Translations under genes and position numbers: made by a program
Shown: one piece after another, positions 22,746 to 34,265 of the stretch
How positions within the stretch are numbered: the stretch's first letter is position 1
Layout of the letters: each line of letters opens with the position of its first letter
The notes under the pieces: model-generated
Told to the model about the DNA's origin: nothing
Databases searched by the model: none
Seen by the model: only the letters and a program-made list of their open reading frames with translations
Assembly: GCF_030272615.1 (NCBI RefSeq)
Contig: NC_081411.1
Span: 208,908,244-208,972,243 of the forward strand
Source of the DNA: Cryptomeria japonica
Taxonomy: Eukaryota > Streptophyta > Pinopsida > Cupressales > Cupressaceae
Direction: 5' to 3'
Length of the DNA stretch: 64,000 bases

Positions 22746-23140
22746 ATTTCTAAGGAATATTAATTTTAATATATGTTTCAACAAATTGTAAATGAAAGAT
22801 TCAAAATGTTTAATGTATGTTTCAACAAATTGTAAAATTCTGAGAATCTAAATATCTATTATAAAATCAAAGTATTACTAGCTTATGTATATTTAATAAT
22901 ATATATAATAAACAGAGATATATCTTTCAAGAAGCTTCTATTTTTTTATTAATTTTAATTAGATATTAACATCTACAAATAACACCATTAAAAAAATAAC
23001 TTAGAAATATTTATTTTATACATTTTTTCAATAATTAAAAAAGAAAATTATAAATTTGGTAATCAAATTCTATTAGTTAAATTTTCTCATCTTCTACTAT
23101 TGCTTCACACAATATTTTCTCAACATTTATAGCCCTAATA
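22746..23140. repeat. Rearranged remnants of the block I gene/array region
   Basis: About 22,795-22,954 matches 11,765-11,925, and about 22,955-23,140 matches 17,288-17,610 with a small internal deletion. Block II therefore still has both edges of a stretch whose middle in block I holds a small ORF and the telomere-like array. The junction at about 22,955 falls in a shared 'AATTTTAATTA'-like AT stretch. Confidence 0.75.
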
Positions 23141-23548
23141 TTTATACCCTTCACATTGGCAACTGATTAACATGATGGTATCATGATGAGATATATAAGT
23201 TTTTTTTTATATTGCATATATGAGAATAACGCTGTTACAAAATGGTTAGAAAAAGATTAATCAGAGTGTCTAACTGGACCCCCGGTCCAAATTTACAAAA
23301 ACAACATACATATTAGTTACTATGATTATACATGGGGGAGTATCTTCTCCTAGATCTATAGACTATACTATTAATTACAAGGCAAAACTAAAACCAATAT
23401 CATCAAGGCTACCAGTCAATTATCCTTGGAGAATTTGTTCCTGCGGTGCATCTATCCATGTAGTCCATCCCCTGGGGCCCTCCATCCAGACGACTTGTTT
23501 TCTGTCAAGAAGTTCTGTGAGCATCTATATCTGATCTTTAACAGGGTC

Positions 23549-24800
23549 TCACGCTCTTGCGACCTCTACTCCCAGGGTCTCTAGAGCCAGGTTTACATCT
23601 TTCTTTCCTCTAATTGCCTTCCTCCATTTGTATCCATTTTCCAACTCGTGAAGGAACATCCTTGCGTTTCCATCTTTTATGAACCTGAAGAATTTGTTCT
23701 TTTCTACATTCATCTTCACTAATACCTGCAAGAGATTTAGATGAAGGGTGAGTCCACGAAAAGACTCAGTAAGGGCCCCACCTAAGCCCTGAAACTTATC
23801 TTCATTTCTTAATTTCCAAATGTACCATAAAATCTCAGAAGTAAGAACATACCAGAAGAGGTTAGTGTCCTTTTTTAGACCCTTAATATATCTGATTATA
23901 ACATCAAGAACAGTAAATTGAGCAGGAATACCAATACCAAATAATAAGAGATATTTCTTTAGTAATGCTACATTAAAAAAATTATGTCTAATTGATTTAG
24001 GAACCCTACAAATATCACTGCTGTTATGGTCTTTTCTGATTGGCAACCTTATAATAAAAAGCCATTTAAAACACTTCTCTTTAGGAGCGAAAGGGCTACC
24101 CCAAAGCCTATTAAAAACCTTCTTCCATTGTTTAACTGAAAAGTCTGCAAACCACAGATTATTAACATGGGAAATTATTGCTTCATCATATGTTAGGGTT
24201 TTATAAATAATACTAGCTTTAATGTTAAAACCGAGATGGTATTATTCCACCAAATATCCTTGCAATAGTTTATATCATTCTTGCATTTTTTGGGCAAGTA
24301 AAGTTTCTTGCAAGATTTTTGTAACATATTATAGGTTCGTTTATGGGAGATTTGAAGGTTAAATCTAGCTCTAAGGGTATCCTAATCTAGCAACCTATCA
24401 ACCTTAATAATATCTTTAAAGCAGCAGATGCCTTTTTTTGCCCATGCTTTGGTAGAGCACCCCTAAGTAAGAGCCAAGGGTTTGGAGGAGTGCAAGAGGT
24501 TCCAGCAAATGGATCTACCTCCATGGATAATCTCATTGTTGCTGACTCTATTATTGCTGATGAAGGGCTTACCACTAATCTAGGCCTTCCAGATAGACTT
24601 GAAGATATTAGACCCTTGTATTGAGACCTCGAAATCCCCAGCCACAAGGTCACAGAAAGGTAGGGTTTTCCAGGTTTTTGCCTTCTTTGGTACAACCTTC
24701 AAAATGTTATTCCTAACTAGAACCTTCCAAGGTTCATTCCCATCTAGAGCCTAGAAAATCCATTTTACTGCAAGAGAAATTCCTTGGATTCTCAAATCCT
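23549..24800 (-). pseudogene. LINE ORF2 C-terminal region (zf-RVT-like), decayed
   Basis: The correct frame around 24,690-24,560 reads KTWKTLPFCDLV and SNIFKSIWKA, followed by later segments with KKCKNDINYCKDIWW. This resembles the C-terminal linker and zf-RVT region of plant LINE ORF2. The last open part, 24,046-23,549, includes SEILWYIWKLRNEDKF, a pattern common after zf-RVT. Multiple stops and shifts are present. The ORF at 24,387-24,695 lies in the wrong frame. No RNase H domain was recognised. Confidence 0.65.
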
Positions 24801-24829
24801 AAAGTCCTAGCCCTCCCAAACTCTTATCT

Positions 24830-26106
24830 TTATGACACCATTCCCATTTCACAAGATACATCTTCTTTTTTACCTTTTCCATTAGACCGTAGGAAATTCT
24901 TGATGGTTTTATATATTTCTAGGATTTGGTAATTAGAGAACATCCATACTGATGAGTAATAGATGATGTAAGAGGATAGAACATTTTGACACACCTGCAT
25001 TCTCTCGGCGAGTGAGAGATATCTATTATCACATTTGTTAAGCTTTTTGTCTATCTTGCTTCTAAGCCATTGCCACATCTCTTTGAGAGATGGGGATATG
25101 GCAAATGGAATTCCTAGGTACTTGACTATCTTGTTGGGCCTCCCCATTGGATCCCAAACTACTGTAACCAATCCAGAGGCTGCTCCTCCCACCCAAGCAT
25201 GGTAGATTTTCTTTGTGAAATTTTAGCCCCTGAAATCTGTCCTAGGAATTTGATTTTTCCTTCTAGGGCCTCCATATTCTATTTACTGATTTCCAAAAAG
25301 AGTGTCATGTCATCAAAAAATTGTGCATTGATCAACTCCTCCCCATTTGGAAGTTGGACCCCCTAAACTTTAGGAGAGATAGTATAGTCTCTAAGTATGT
25401 AAAATAGGGCATCGACTGGAATAACGAAGAGAGAAGGGGCTAAGGGGCAACCCTGTCTAATAGATCTGCCTAGAGTAATGTTTTGTGACAAGGATCCATT
25501 AACTTCCACCTGAGCTGAAGCATCTTTGAGAAAAACCATAATCCATTTACAGAATTCTGTTGGAAAACCAAAAGCTTCTAACATAATAAGAATAAACCCC
25601 CATTCTACCATGTCGTATGCTTTCTCGAAATCTAGGAGAAACATGACTGCATTCTATTTTGAAGTCCTCACCCATTCCATGGCCTCCCAACTGGTAATTA
25701 GATTTTCCAGTATATATCTTCCTTTGATGAAACCTGTTTGTGTGGAACAAATGAACTTAGGAAGAATATTCTCCAATCTAATCGCCACTGTCTTGGCCAA
25801 TATTTTGTAAGATACATTAAGGAGTGTTATCGGTCTTCAATTTTTGATAAGGGACTTGTCCCCATCCTTAGGAAGTAGTTTGATAATCCCACTTTTAATT
25901 CATTCCCCTAAAGAGCTAGTGTTAAAGGCCTCAGTATAAAGCTCATGCAGCTCATTACTCACCCAATCCTCATTGGCTTTGTAGAACTCTATCATCAGCC
26001 CATTCGGGCCCGAAGATTTGTCATTATTCAGGCTTTTGATGGTACCTTTTAGTTCTTGTAGAGTGATGGGCCCCCTTAATGACTGCGCATCTTCCTCTAA
26101 AATCTT
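24830..26106 (-). pseudogene. LINE ORF2 reverse transcriptase domain, decayed
   Basis: Motifs appear in the expected order for plant non-LTR reverse transcriptase: SLNNDKSSGPNGL (about 26,030), RPITLLNVSYKILAK, the LDFEKAYDMVEW block (about 25,635-25,600, the first catalytic Asp region), RQGCPLAPSLF (about 25,440) and FFDD (25,309-25,320, the catalytic Asp pair). KYLGIPF follows near 25,130. Several in-frame stops (near 25,910, 25,840, 25,655 and 25,362) and a frameshift before 25,190 make it inactive. Many stops are TAG or TAA where the family has Trp or Gln. Confidence 0.88.
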
Positions 26107-26111
26107 GGAAG
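26107..26111. repeat. Left target-site duplication GGAAG of the LTR retrotransposon
   Basis: GGAAG directly precedes the left LTR (TGTTG at 26,112). The identical GGAAG follows the right LTR at 34,266-34,270. Five base pairs is the standard duplication for this class. Confidence 0.92.
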
Positions 26112-27296
26112 TGTTGCTTTTTACTAAGTTGTCATTAGTTTTATGCCCAAAGTCATTCTATATACTCTAGTCGGTTAATACCACCGAAATGTCCAGTCGG
26201 TAATTACTAAGGTGTTGGTTATAGAAGAAAGGCTAGTCACTGAGATGAGACACAATGAGCTATCTACCGAGTAAAGTCCTTATGCCTACCAAGTAGCAAA
26301 GAAGGTATACCGAGTTAATCTAAACTGAGTGAAAACGTGTTACTAGATTCAATGAACTTGGACACATATGTGAAACGTGTTACAAGATTCGAGAACGTGG
26401 AACTGTTATTACATAGGAAATTGTATTTAAAGATTTTGTATGATTTTGAGGAGGTTTATCCAATGAAATAATTTCTATGTTTATTCATTCAATAAAACAT
26501 GTTTGTATGATCGATGCAAGATAAGATCATCATCTCAGAGATCTATATAGACATAATGATTTGAGTATCTAAACAAGAGGGAAAATGATGAGTTAAAAAT
26601 GAAAATCTTAAGAGAAGATAAGTTGTGATGATTGAATAGAGATATTTAGAGGTCACTAAGAAGGTTTTCAGAGAACAGTTTAAGGGACAGAGTATACAGA
26701 AGTGGTTACTGGGATGATTTATCAATTACCGAGGTATGCTATGAGAAAGGTAATTTCATATTGAGCACATAGAGTCTGCTATAACATTTCAGATGTAAAG
26801 TTGCAGATATTTTGTAAAGATTTTGATTGAATTATTTTGAGTTGAGTTAGAAACCTTTAACAGGGTAAAAGACTCTAACAGTCTATAAATTGTAAAGCCT
26901 TTAACTAGGTACAACATTTTTGTAAAAGTGTTTGTAAAATCCTTTAGCAAGGTAGATCTAAATATCTTTGTACTCCTAATAGGGTAAGCTATCAGAAATA
27001 GCTAAACATGTAGCTCTAACAGAGAAATCTTGATTATTGCAGCAGTGAAGTTGTGGGTGCCATCGCCACCACAGTTTTTCTCTCTAACAAAGAGTTTCTA
27101 CGTAACCAAAATCTTTGTGTTATGGAGTGAAATGTGTATGGATGTTATTTCTATGATTATGTTTTAGCATTATATATTATGAGATCAACAATATTCAGTT
27201 TGTGTTTATCAGTAAAAATTTTTTTGAAGAAAAGTTTTGAAGTACTGATTCACCCCTCCCCTCTCAATACATTAGATTTCCTAGTGGGACTTAACA
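26112..27296 (+). repeat. Left LTR of the nested element (1,185 bp)
   Basis: It starts TGTTGCTTTTTACTAAG and ends ...GGACTTAACA, directly before the PBS. Compared with the right LTR it differs at many sites, mostly transitions, and is densest in the first 280 bases. A TATATATAC stretch in the right LTR (33,509-33,517) reads TATATAGAC here, so a possible TATA box has decayed. Confidence 0.9.
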
Positions 27297-27298
27297 AT

Positions 27299-27310
27299 TG
27301 GTATCAGAGC
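27299..27310 (+). promoter_or_regulatory. Primer binding site (initiator tRNA-Met) of the nested element
   Basis: TGGTATCAGAGC lies two bases after the LTR end CA at 27,295-27,296. This is the common Copia primer site and sets the element's orientation as plus. Confidence 0.9.
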
Positions 27311-28636
27311 ACTACTCTTGGTAAAGGGATTAACAGCCTAAAGAGAAAGATCCTATCATTGGAAGGCTATAAACAATCTCACAGAATTGTGAATCTTCAA
27401 GAAGAATTGGATCATGCTAATCAAGTGATTGCAGATATGCAGAGACAAATGCAAAGATCACTGAAAGTCAAAAGAAGGTTGTCTGATGATTTACAAGACT
27501 CACAAGAGTTGGTGGAACAAATTGAGACATCATCTGAGAACTACATATCAGAAGAGTCTGAAGAAATGATTGTAGAACGGAAAGAAAAGAACAAAGCACT
27601 GAATGAACAACTAAAAGAAATGAGAAGGAAACATGAGTGTTTTAGCACACAAATGACTGAAAATCTTGATGCATTGAGAACAACTGAAGATAATATGCGA
27701 AATGCAGAAAGAGAAAAACAACAACTAGAAGAAATGGTGTCTGAAAAGAATGATGAAATATCAAGGATGACTGGAGTTCAACATAATCTGTCTGATCAAT
27801 TGGGTTATGCACATCATGAAGTGACTCTAAAAGACAATGAGAACCAAGCATTAAAACTTGAATTATCAAGATTGACCGATGAACTAGAAGAAGAAAAGAA
27901 GTCAAAAGAAACACTAAAGAAAAGTTATGAAGCGTCAAGAATGTTGGATGAGCAACTAAACTTAAGATCACCTAACAAATCTGTCGGACTTGGTTATAAA
28001 AGAAATAACTCTACCAAGAAAGAGATCAACACCATCAAGAAAGGAGAATCATCAAAGAAGGTTGGAAACAAAGATAAGATGAAGGACACGAAGCCTATTT
28101 GCAACTACTATGGAAAACAAGGACATACTGCCAACGTTTGTCAGATCAGAAAAGGTAAGCAACTGGATGTTACTAGATCTGATAATTATTGTTACAATTG
28201 CAATAAGTATGGTCACACATCTAAATAATGTAGGATAAAGTCTGTTAACAATTATCAGAAGGAAAAATTCAAGGGGTTTCACAAAAATTACAATAGATAT
28301 GGACACAATACCGATAAGTGTTGGTTTAAGCAAAAAAGCTATATGTGGTCTCCACACCGAGAAAATGCTAGAAGCTACTAAACTCACATAGATCTCAACC
28401 GTCAATATACTTTAGTACCATGGGATTACAACACAAGAATATGGTGTGAATGTTGTGGAAGATACAAACATATAAGTGCTAACTGTATGATAAGGTTTGG
28501 AATGAACAACCAGAGGTCATGGAGAAATCCTGGAATGGATTTTTTTCATTGTCACAAAGTTGGACACTTGGCTAAAGACTGCACAAATCAACCCAGAGGA
28601 GATACTGAGGAGATAACAAGCAAACTACAAAAATAA
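27311..28636 (+). pseudogene. gag: Gag C-terminal part: coiled coil plus five CCHC-like zinc knuckles
   Basis: One frame, with only two internal stops (28,226-28,228 and about 28,379), ends at TAA 28,634-28,636. The N-terminal half is a charged helical region with heptad-like spacing (VNLQEELDHANQVIADMQ onward), a likely coiled coil. Five CX2CX4HX4C-like knuckles follow in the same frame at about 28,100 (second Cys is Tyr), 28,190 (a stop inside it), 28,280 (both first cysteines lost), 28,445 (CECCGRYKHISANC, intact) and about 28,541 (first Cys is Phe). The usual N-terminal capsid domain is absent between PBS and coiled coil, so an internal deletion is likely. The open frame extends backward through the PBS into the LTR by chance. 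Confidence 0.75.
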
Positions 28637-29387
28637 TGGAAAAATAAGGAAAATTGTGTCAACCAATGAAGAAAGCACCTTACCTATCGAGTTAGGTGCA
28701 TCTACCTCAAATTAATCAATAAAGGTATGAAGGGACTGCATTCTCACAAGGTTAGATCTTAACAATTCCTATTTAATCATGTACATAATTTCAAAATCTG
28801 CATAGCTAAGATGCATTAACATTTTTTTTTGAAATATTATCTAGTCTCTTGATTTACCAGAGAAGTCGGTAAATACATTAAGCCTGTCTAGTCGGTAAAA
28901 GTGTATAAGGGAGATAGTCAGTTTGGTGGAACCGAGTGCATTTAATGCTTATTATACCTAACTGCACGAAGCCCGATAAGGTCAAGGATGTATTTAAAGT
29001 ACTCTGCGCGGTCAGTTTACACTTGCCAGTTTTCAAAGAGCAGAGCTAAGCAAATCAAAGGTGATCAAACATTTCTAAGAGTGAATTCAAGGTATTTCAC
29101 ACAATCTAAAATGCATTTTCAAGCAAGTTAACCGATCAAAATCAGTTGTGAATATTTGCATTGTATTTACTAAGTTAACCGATCAAAATCAGAGCTAAGC
29201 AAATCAAAGGTGATCAAACATTTCTAAGAGTGAATTCAAGGTATTTCACACAATCTAAAATGCATTTTCAAGCAAGTTAACCGATCAAAATCAGTTGTGA
29301 ATATTTGCATTGTATTTACTAAGTTGGAAGCATTTTTTGGTTATTTGAAACCCTAAGCTATTTCGTAAGTAGAATTCCAAGTTTGAA
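28637..29387 (+). other. Non-coding interval of the nested element, with possible internal promoter
   Basis: No coding frame is supported. TATTTAAA at 28,991-28,998 could be a TATA box for the downstream ORF. A 149-bp tandem duplication covers 29,042-29,324 (both units start AGAGCTAAGCAAATC). The ATG at 29,388 follows a stretch with no ATG-rich coding signal, consistent with a leader. The promoter idea is inference. Confidence 0.45.
29042..29324. repeat. 149-bp tandem duplication in the leader
   Basis: Units start at 29,042 and 29,191 and are practically identical through 'TTTGCATTGTATTTACTAAG', which suggests a recent duplication compared with the divergence of the LTRs. The second unit ends about 15 bases earlier in the repeat. 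Confidence 0.88.
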
Positions 29388-32300
29388 ATGGCTCCCAAGG
29401 TGCAAAAACCCATTGTAGTTGAGACCATTGAGAAGCCATCAGTGAAATACACCTTACCTCCAAAAGTGGCATCTGAACCCGATGAGAAAACTACATTCTC
29501 TCTTATTCCGGATAGGGTTATGTTAATAGAAGATGTCAGATTTTATACTAAGTGTCCTGTTGAAGAGATAGGTCATACTGAAATTAAGGATATGTATGAT
29601 GAATTGTGCACCGATGGAATCCTGGACAGCAAGTTTGAGCACATCAAAGTTAAGGGATTGACTGAAGCCCTAACCTATCCTTGAGTTTTCAAACCCCAAT
29701 GGGTCAAATTTGTCTTGAGCAGAGTGCATGATGATTTTATGTGGCTAGAAGATCATCCTTGCAAGATCACCAAGGAGATTATTCACATAATAACCAGATA
29801 CCCTATATTTGACCATGCTCGAGCACAGAAGATGATTTCATAGAAGGAATTGATAACATTAACCGGAGTTGAGTCTGATTGTAGAGGTCTTAAGTTAAAC
29901 AATGTAACTGATGCAGAACTTAATTTTGCAATTAGAGTTATTGGTTATTGTTTCTTCCAGTCGGCAAGAGAAAATAGTGTACTGTGTGCAGTTGTAGATT
30001 TGGCCTATAAAATTATGAAAAAGGGTATGAAAATTGACTTATGTGAAGTGTTGCTAAAGAATCTTTTTGAAAATCTCAACACAATAAGGAAACTAAAGAA
30101 GAATAATATTGCTAACACACTAAAGTTTGGGTCACTCTTAGTGTGTCTGTTCTTCTATTTTTCAAAAATTCTTTCCATCTGTCGGTAACATTGTTTGGGA
30201 ATTACACCAACCAATCACCCATCAGATAAATGATTTCATCAATCAGCTAGGTGATAATTTCAATGTGATAATGGATGATTACTTAAACAGTTTTCAGAAA
30301 AAGATGCATAGCAGGTACAAGATCCCACCTCAGCTAGTGGAAAAGTATAAGGATACCATCTGTTTTGAATTGGATACAAACTACTGTTATGTCAATGCAG
30401 TAGAGCCCAGGAATCAATCTTTACCACCTATGGGTTATGAGATTGATTTTGACATTGCTCAACAATAGATAGATGCCTTCTTAGTACTTCCAAGGTATGC
30501 TACCGAGATCAGGTATGGCACCTATGAAGAGGTAAAAGAAAAAGTAAAAATGAGCATTGAAGTACCAAAGGCTACCAGAAAAGCCACCAAAATGATCAAG
30601 GACTTAACAGAAAAATTTGGAGAACGTTCTATCTCCACACCTACTAAGCCAGCAAGTAGGAAAAATGATCAACTTTCTATTGAAGAAGAATCTGAAGCTC
30701 AAGAAGTAGCAATTACACTGAGCACCGAGTTGCCATGGGGCAAAATCTTGAAAAGGAAGAAACAAGATACAACCAAGGTATCACTGACCCTGCCAGTAAA
30801 GCAACTGAACACTAGATCATCTGTTGTATCACCTGGTAAGAGGAAGAAAAATGTTGAAAAACCTAAGGTTACTAAAACTTATAAAAAGACGACCAGAAGA
30901 GTAATTTTGAATAAAGAGTCAAATGATATAGAATCTGAAGATGCAAATAAATTTAAGATTGTAAAAAGCACAAAGGAAGATGTACACATTGTTGATAATT
31001 TTTGTGCAAAATTAAAACAATATGGTGGATTTGGGTCATTTAGATATGTAAAGTATGACTCCATAACATAAGAAGAGAAGAGATAAATAGAAGACTAAGT
31101 AGTTTGTACACTTCTCAAGTTTCGAGTAGTTCCATTGGAAGTAACTAAATTTCTTCCAAAAACATTGTACTCTCATATTGACAATAGATGGAAATATGCT
31201 ATGGACTCGGAGAAGGAGATAAGAGAAAGAGTTTTGGTACATCTTTTTCTAGATATGTCGGTAGATGATATAAAAGATCATTTGGAAAACTACCAGACAA
31301 ATTTTCAAGTAAAGAAAAGGGCCTTGAAAATGATGAATGGCCTTTATCTTGAAGTAGAGAATGAAACTAAAGAAAAATGGTAGGAAATATTCAGAATTCA
31401 GAACGAAGAGCCTCAAGGTGAAGTGGGGATAGTTGACATCACCAAGCAAGATCCTGCTTCAACTATTCAGTTAGATGAGGATATAATGGACACTGAGGCA
31501 CATGAAGAAGAAATGATAGAAGGGAATGCCTATGCCAAACTGGTATCAAGTGAATCAGTTTTGGAACAAGTTAGTCCTATCCTCCGATAACTCAACAAGT
31601 TTCAACCGAGAAACCACAGAACACAGATCAAGGTAAAGAGGGTCAAAAGGATACACAAGGTGAATCTATCTCTCAGGCCATTGGCAAGAAAACTTCCCAA
31701 GCACCATCAAACACTGAAACTGTTGCCACTAAGACCCCAAGCAAGGAAACACAAAAGGATACAATAGAAGCTACATGAACCAACAAAAGTGTTGCCTCCA
31801 CCAACCAACTTATCAAGGAAGGACAAGCCACCAAAGCCATTGTCCCCATTCAATCAGTGAAGGCATCATCATTAAAGGAGAAGAAAGCAAAGAAGCACAA
31901 TTTTGAGATAGATCTGTCAAAGCCTATTGTGTTACCGAATGTTGATATTGCAAAACTAAAAGGGTAAGCACTGATAGAATTCAATGAGATTTGTAAAGCC
32001 AAAGCAGAGTAAGAAAGACAAATAGAAATACAAAAGAAGAACCTAGTACTTCAGAAGGTCAAGACTTTATTGACAAACATGCTACCTAAAGCTACCGTAA
32101 ATAAAGATGCTACCATCCATATGCAACTGGATGCACTACTCACTCAATTGGAAGAATCAGGAGTAGAAGCATTAGAATACCTTTAGCAAATTGAACAAAA
32201 AAGAGCCAACTGCCAAGATGATTGAAGAAGTGTAGAAAGCAATTGCTATAGGTAAAACTAAGCTTATTGGATTCATTGCTTAGTTGTCCCCTCAACTCAA

Positions 32301-32740
32301 GCATATTATTTATTTATTTCATAAGTTATGTACGTTCTCATTCTTTATCAAAGATATCAAGAATAAGACCGAATTCATTGAAAAAGAGATTACCGATCTC
32401 TGAAATAAATTGACTACTGAGCCAAATTCTATTCAGCATTTTTATACAAAACTTCAAACTCTTATGGCTCAATAGTTAGAACTTTGAAATGAAGAGCACA
32501 AAATAATGATGGATATCATAACTCTTCAAACATTATTTATTCCCCATTTATCATCTATTCAAGAGAAGATCAACCAAGCTACCCAATTGTCCACTCAAAC
32601 AGAGGGAAGCACTTTAGATGGTTTGATCTCACTGTCAACTGATATTACAGCTCAGAATTATCTAATGGAAAGTGTCAAGGATGCACTTACCAATGCTCTC
32701 AAAGATGCTCATACAAAGTATAAATCTATTTTTTATTAGT
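29388..32740 (+). pseudogene. Decayed additional ORF (about 1,100 codons) of the nested element, unknown function
   Basis: It begins with ATG at 29,388 (MAPKVQKPIVVETIEK). The frame runs to about 30,160 with nonsense codons at 29,682 (TGA) and 29,841 (TAG), then shifts by one base near 30,160. The new frame (KFFPSVGNIVWELHQ, DDYLNSFQKKMHSRY) can be followed with several stops to TAG at 32,738-32,740. The first third is globular-looking. The middle is rich in Lys, Ser and Thr with basic patches (GKRKKN, TYKKTTRR) that could be nuclear signals. The end is acidic or helical. It sits where env-like or extra ORFs occur in plant LTR elements, just before the polypurine tract. I do not recognise a domain. 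A captured host gene is an alternative. Confidence 0.55.
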
Positions 32741-33062
32741 TGCCCCCACCAAATGGTAACTAGTTTTGATGTTTGTCAAAAAGGGCGAGTGTACCGAGCA
32801 TACAGAGTATCTGAGTATACAGAGTTTATAATATATACATACCGAGTGTACAGTTGAAATTGACAGGCGGAGCATAGAACATCAGGAGCATGAAATACAG
32901 AGTATAGATCATCAAGTTATATACAACATATTGATAAGGGGAGTATGCATTTGAGTATGTATTTGAAAAAATGTATATACTGTCATTTCAGTTTATTTTT
33001 TAAGTATATCGATTTTGTATTATGACTTTGAAAGGAGTTTTGTCAAACATACCAAACTAATA

Positions 33063-33076
33063 TCAAAAGTGAAGAT
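33063..33076 (+). promoter_or_regulatory. Degenerate polypurine tract before the right LTR
   Basis: The purine-rich AAAAGTGAAGAT lies directly before TGTTGG at 33,077. A second, stronger purine run occurs upstream near 32,777 (AAAAAGGGCGAG, with AAAAAGGGGGAG in block IV near 58,344), which resembles the canonical Copia tract. Two tracts are plausible in Sirevirus-like elements. Confidence 0.45.
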
Positions 33077-34265
33077 TGTTGGTATTTACTAAGTTGTCAT
33101 TAGTTTTATGCCCAAAGTCATTCTATATACTCTAGTCAATTAATACCATCGAAATGTCCAATCGATAATTACTAAGGTGTCGGTTACAGAAGAAAGGCTA
33201 ATCACCAAGATGAGACACATCGAGTTGTCTATCGAGTAAAGTTCTTATGCATACCGAGCAGCAAAGAAGGTATACTGAGTTAATTTGAATTGAGTTAAAA
33301 CGTGTTATGAAATTCAATGAACCTGGACACACATGTGAAACATGTTACAAGATTCGAGAACATGGAACCGTTATTACATAGGTAATTGCATTTAAAGATT
33401 TTGTATGATTTTGAGGAAGTTTATCCAATGAAATAATTTCTATGTTTATTCATTCGATAAAAAATGTTCGTATGATCAATGCATGATAAGATCACTGTCT
33501 CAGAGATCTATATATACAAAATGATTTGAGTATCTAAACAAGAGGGAAAATGATGAGTTAAAAATAAAAATCTTAAGAGAAGATAAGATGTGATGATTGA
33601 ATAGAGATATTTAGAGGTCACCGAGAAGGTTTTTTCATAGAACAGTTTAAGGGACAGAGTATACATAAGTGGTTACCAAGATGATTTATCAATTACCGAG
33701 GTATGCTATGAGCAAGGTAATTTCATATTGAGCACATAGAGTCTGCTATAACATTTCAGATGTAAAGTTGCAGATATTTTGTGAATATTTTGATTGAATT
33801 ATTTTGAGTTGAGTTAGAAACCTTTAACAGGGTAAAAGACTCTAACAAAGTCTATAAATTGTGAAGCCTTTAACTAGGTACAACATTTTTGTAAAAGTGT
33901 TTGTAAAATCTTTTAGCAAGGTAGATCTAAAGATCTTTGTGCTCCTAACAGGGTAAGCTATTTGAAATAGCTAAACATGTAGCTCTAACTGAGCAATCTT
34001 GATTATTGCAGTAGTGAAGTTGTGGGTGCCATCCCCGCCGTAGTTTTTCTCTCTAACAAAGAGTTTCTACGTAACCAAAATCTTTGTGTTATGGAGTGAA
34101 ATGTGTATGGATGTTATTTCTATGATTATGTTTTAGCATTATATATTATGAAATCAGTAATATTAAGTTTGTGTTTATCAGTAAAATTATTTTTGAAGAA
34201 AAGTTTTGAAGTACTGATTCACCCCTCCCTTCTCAGTACATTAGCTTTCCTTGTCGGACCTAACA
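33077..34265 (+). repeat. Right LTR of the nested element (1,189 bp)
   Basis: It begins TGTTGGTATTTACTAAG and ends GGACCTAACA, followed by the GGAAG target duplication. Block IV carries a copy at 58,623-59,810 that is clearly closer to this LTR than this LTR is to the left one. A TATATATAC run (33,509-33,517) is a possible TATA box. Confidence 0.9.

Larger units (their letters stand above)
23210..26111 (-). mobile_element. L1-type LINE, 3' half (reverse transcriptase to poly-A end)
   Basis: The minus strand reads from the LTR insertion point at 26,111 to a T run at 23,210-23,218, which is the poly-A tail of the element on its own strand. It contains the second half of ORF2. The first half continues at 34,266-36,990. 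Translation across the insertion site runs smoothly from the RERCRRIIPS region into KILEEDAQ and GPITLQELKG, which confirms that the two parts were one element. The total would be about 5.8 kb, normal for a plant L1. Confidence 0.9.
26112..34265 (+). mobile_element. Nested LTR retrotransposon lacking recognisable pol (8,154 bp)
   Basis: The element is complete by structure: two LTRs of about 1.19 kb (26,112-27,296 and 33,077-34,265), TG...CA ends, a 5-bp target duplication and a PBS. Its interior (27,297-33,076) has the coiled-coil and zinc-knuckle part of a gag, a leader-like non-coding stretch with a tandem duplication, and a decayed long ORF of unknown function. I find no protease, integrase, reverse transcriptase or RNase H. 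The PBS type, LTR length and gag with several knuckles are compatible with the Sirevirus branch of Copia, but without pol this is only inference. It would need enzymes from a relative to move. Confidence 0.85.

Noticed and set aside
24387-24695. 102-codon minus-strand ORF
   Set aside because: The LINE ORF2 frame in the same place (KTWKTLPFCDLV) is the real one; this ORF is a shadow frame.
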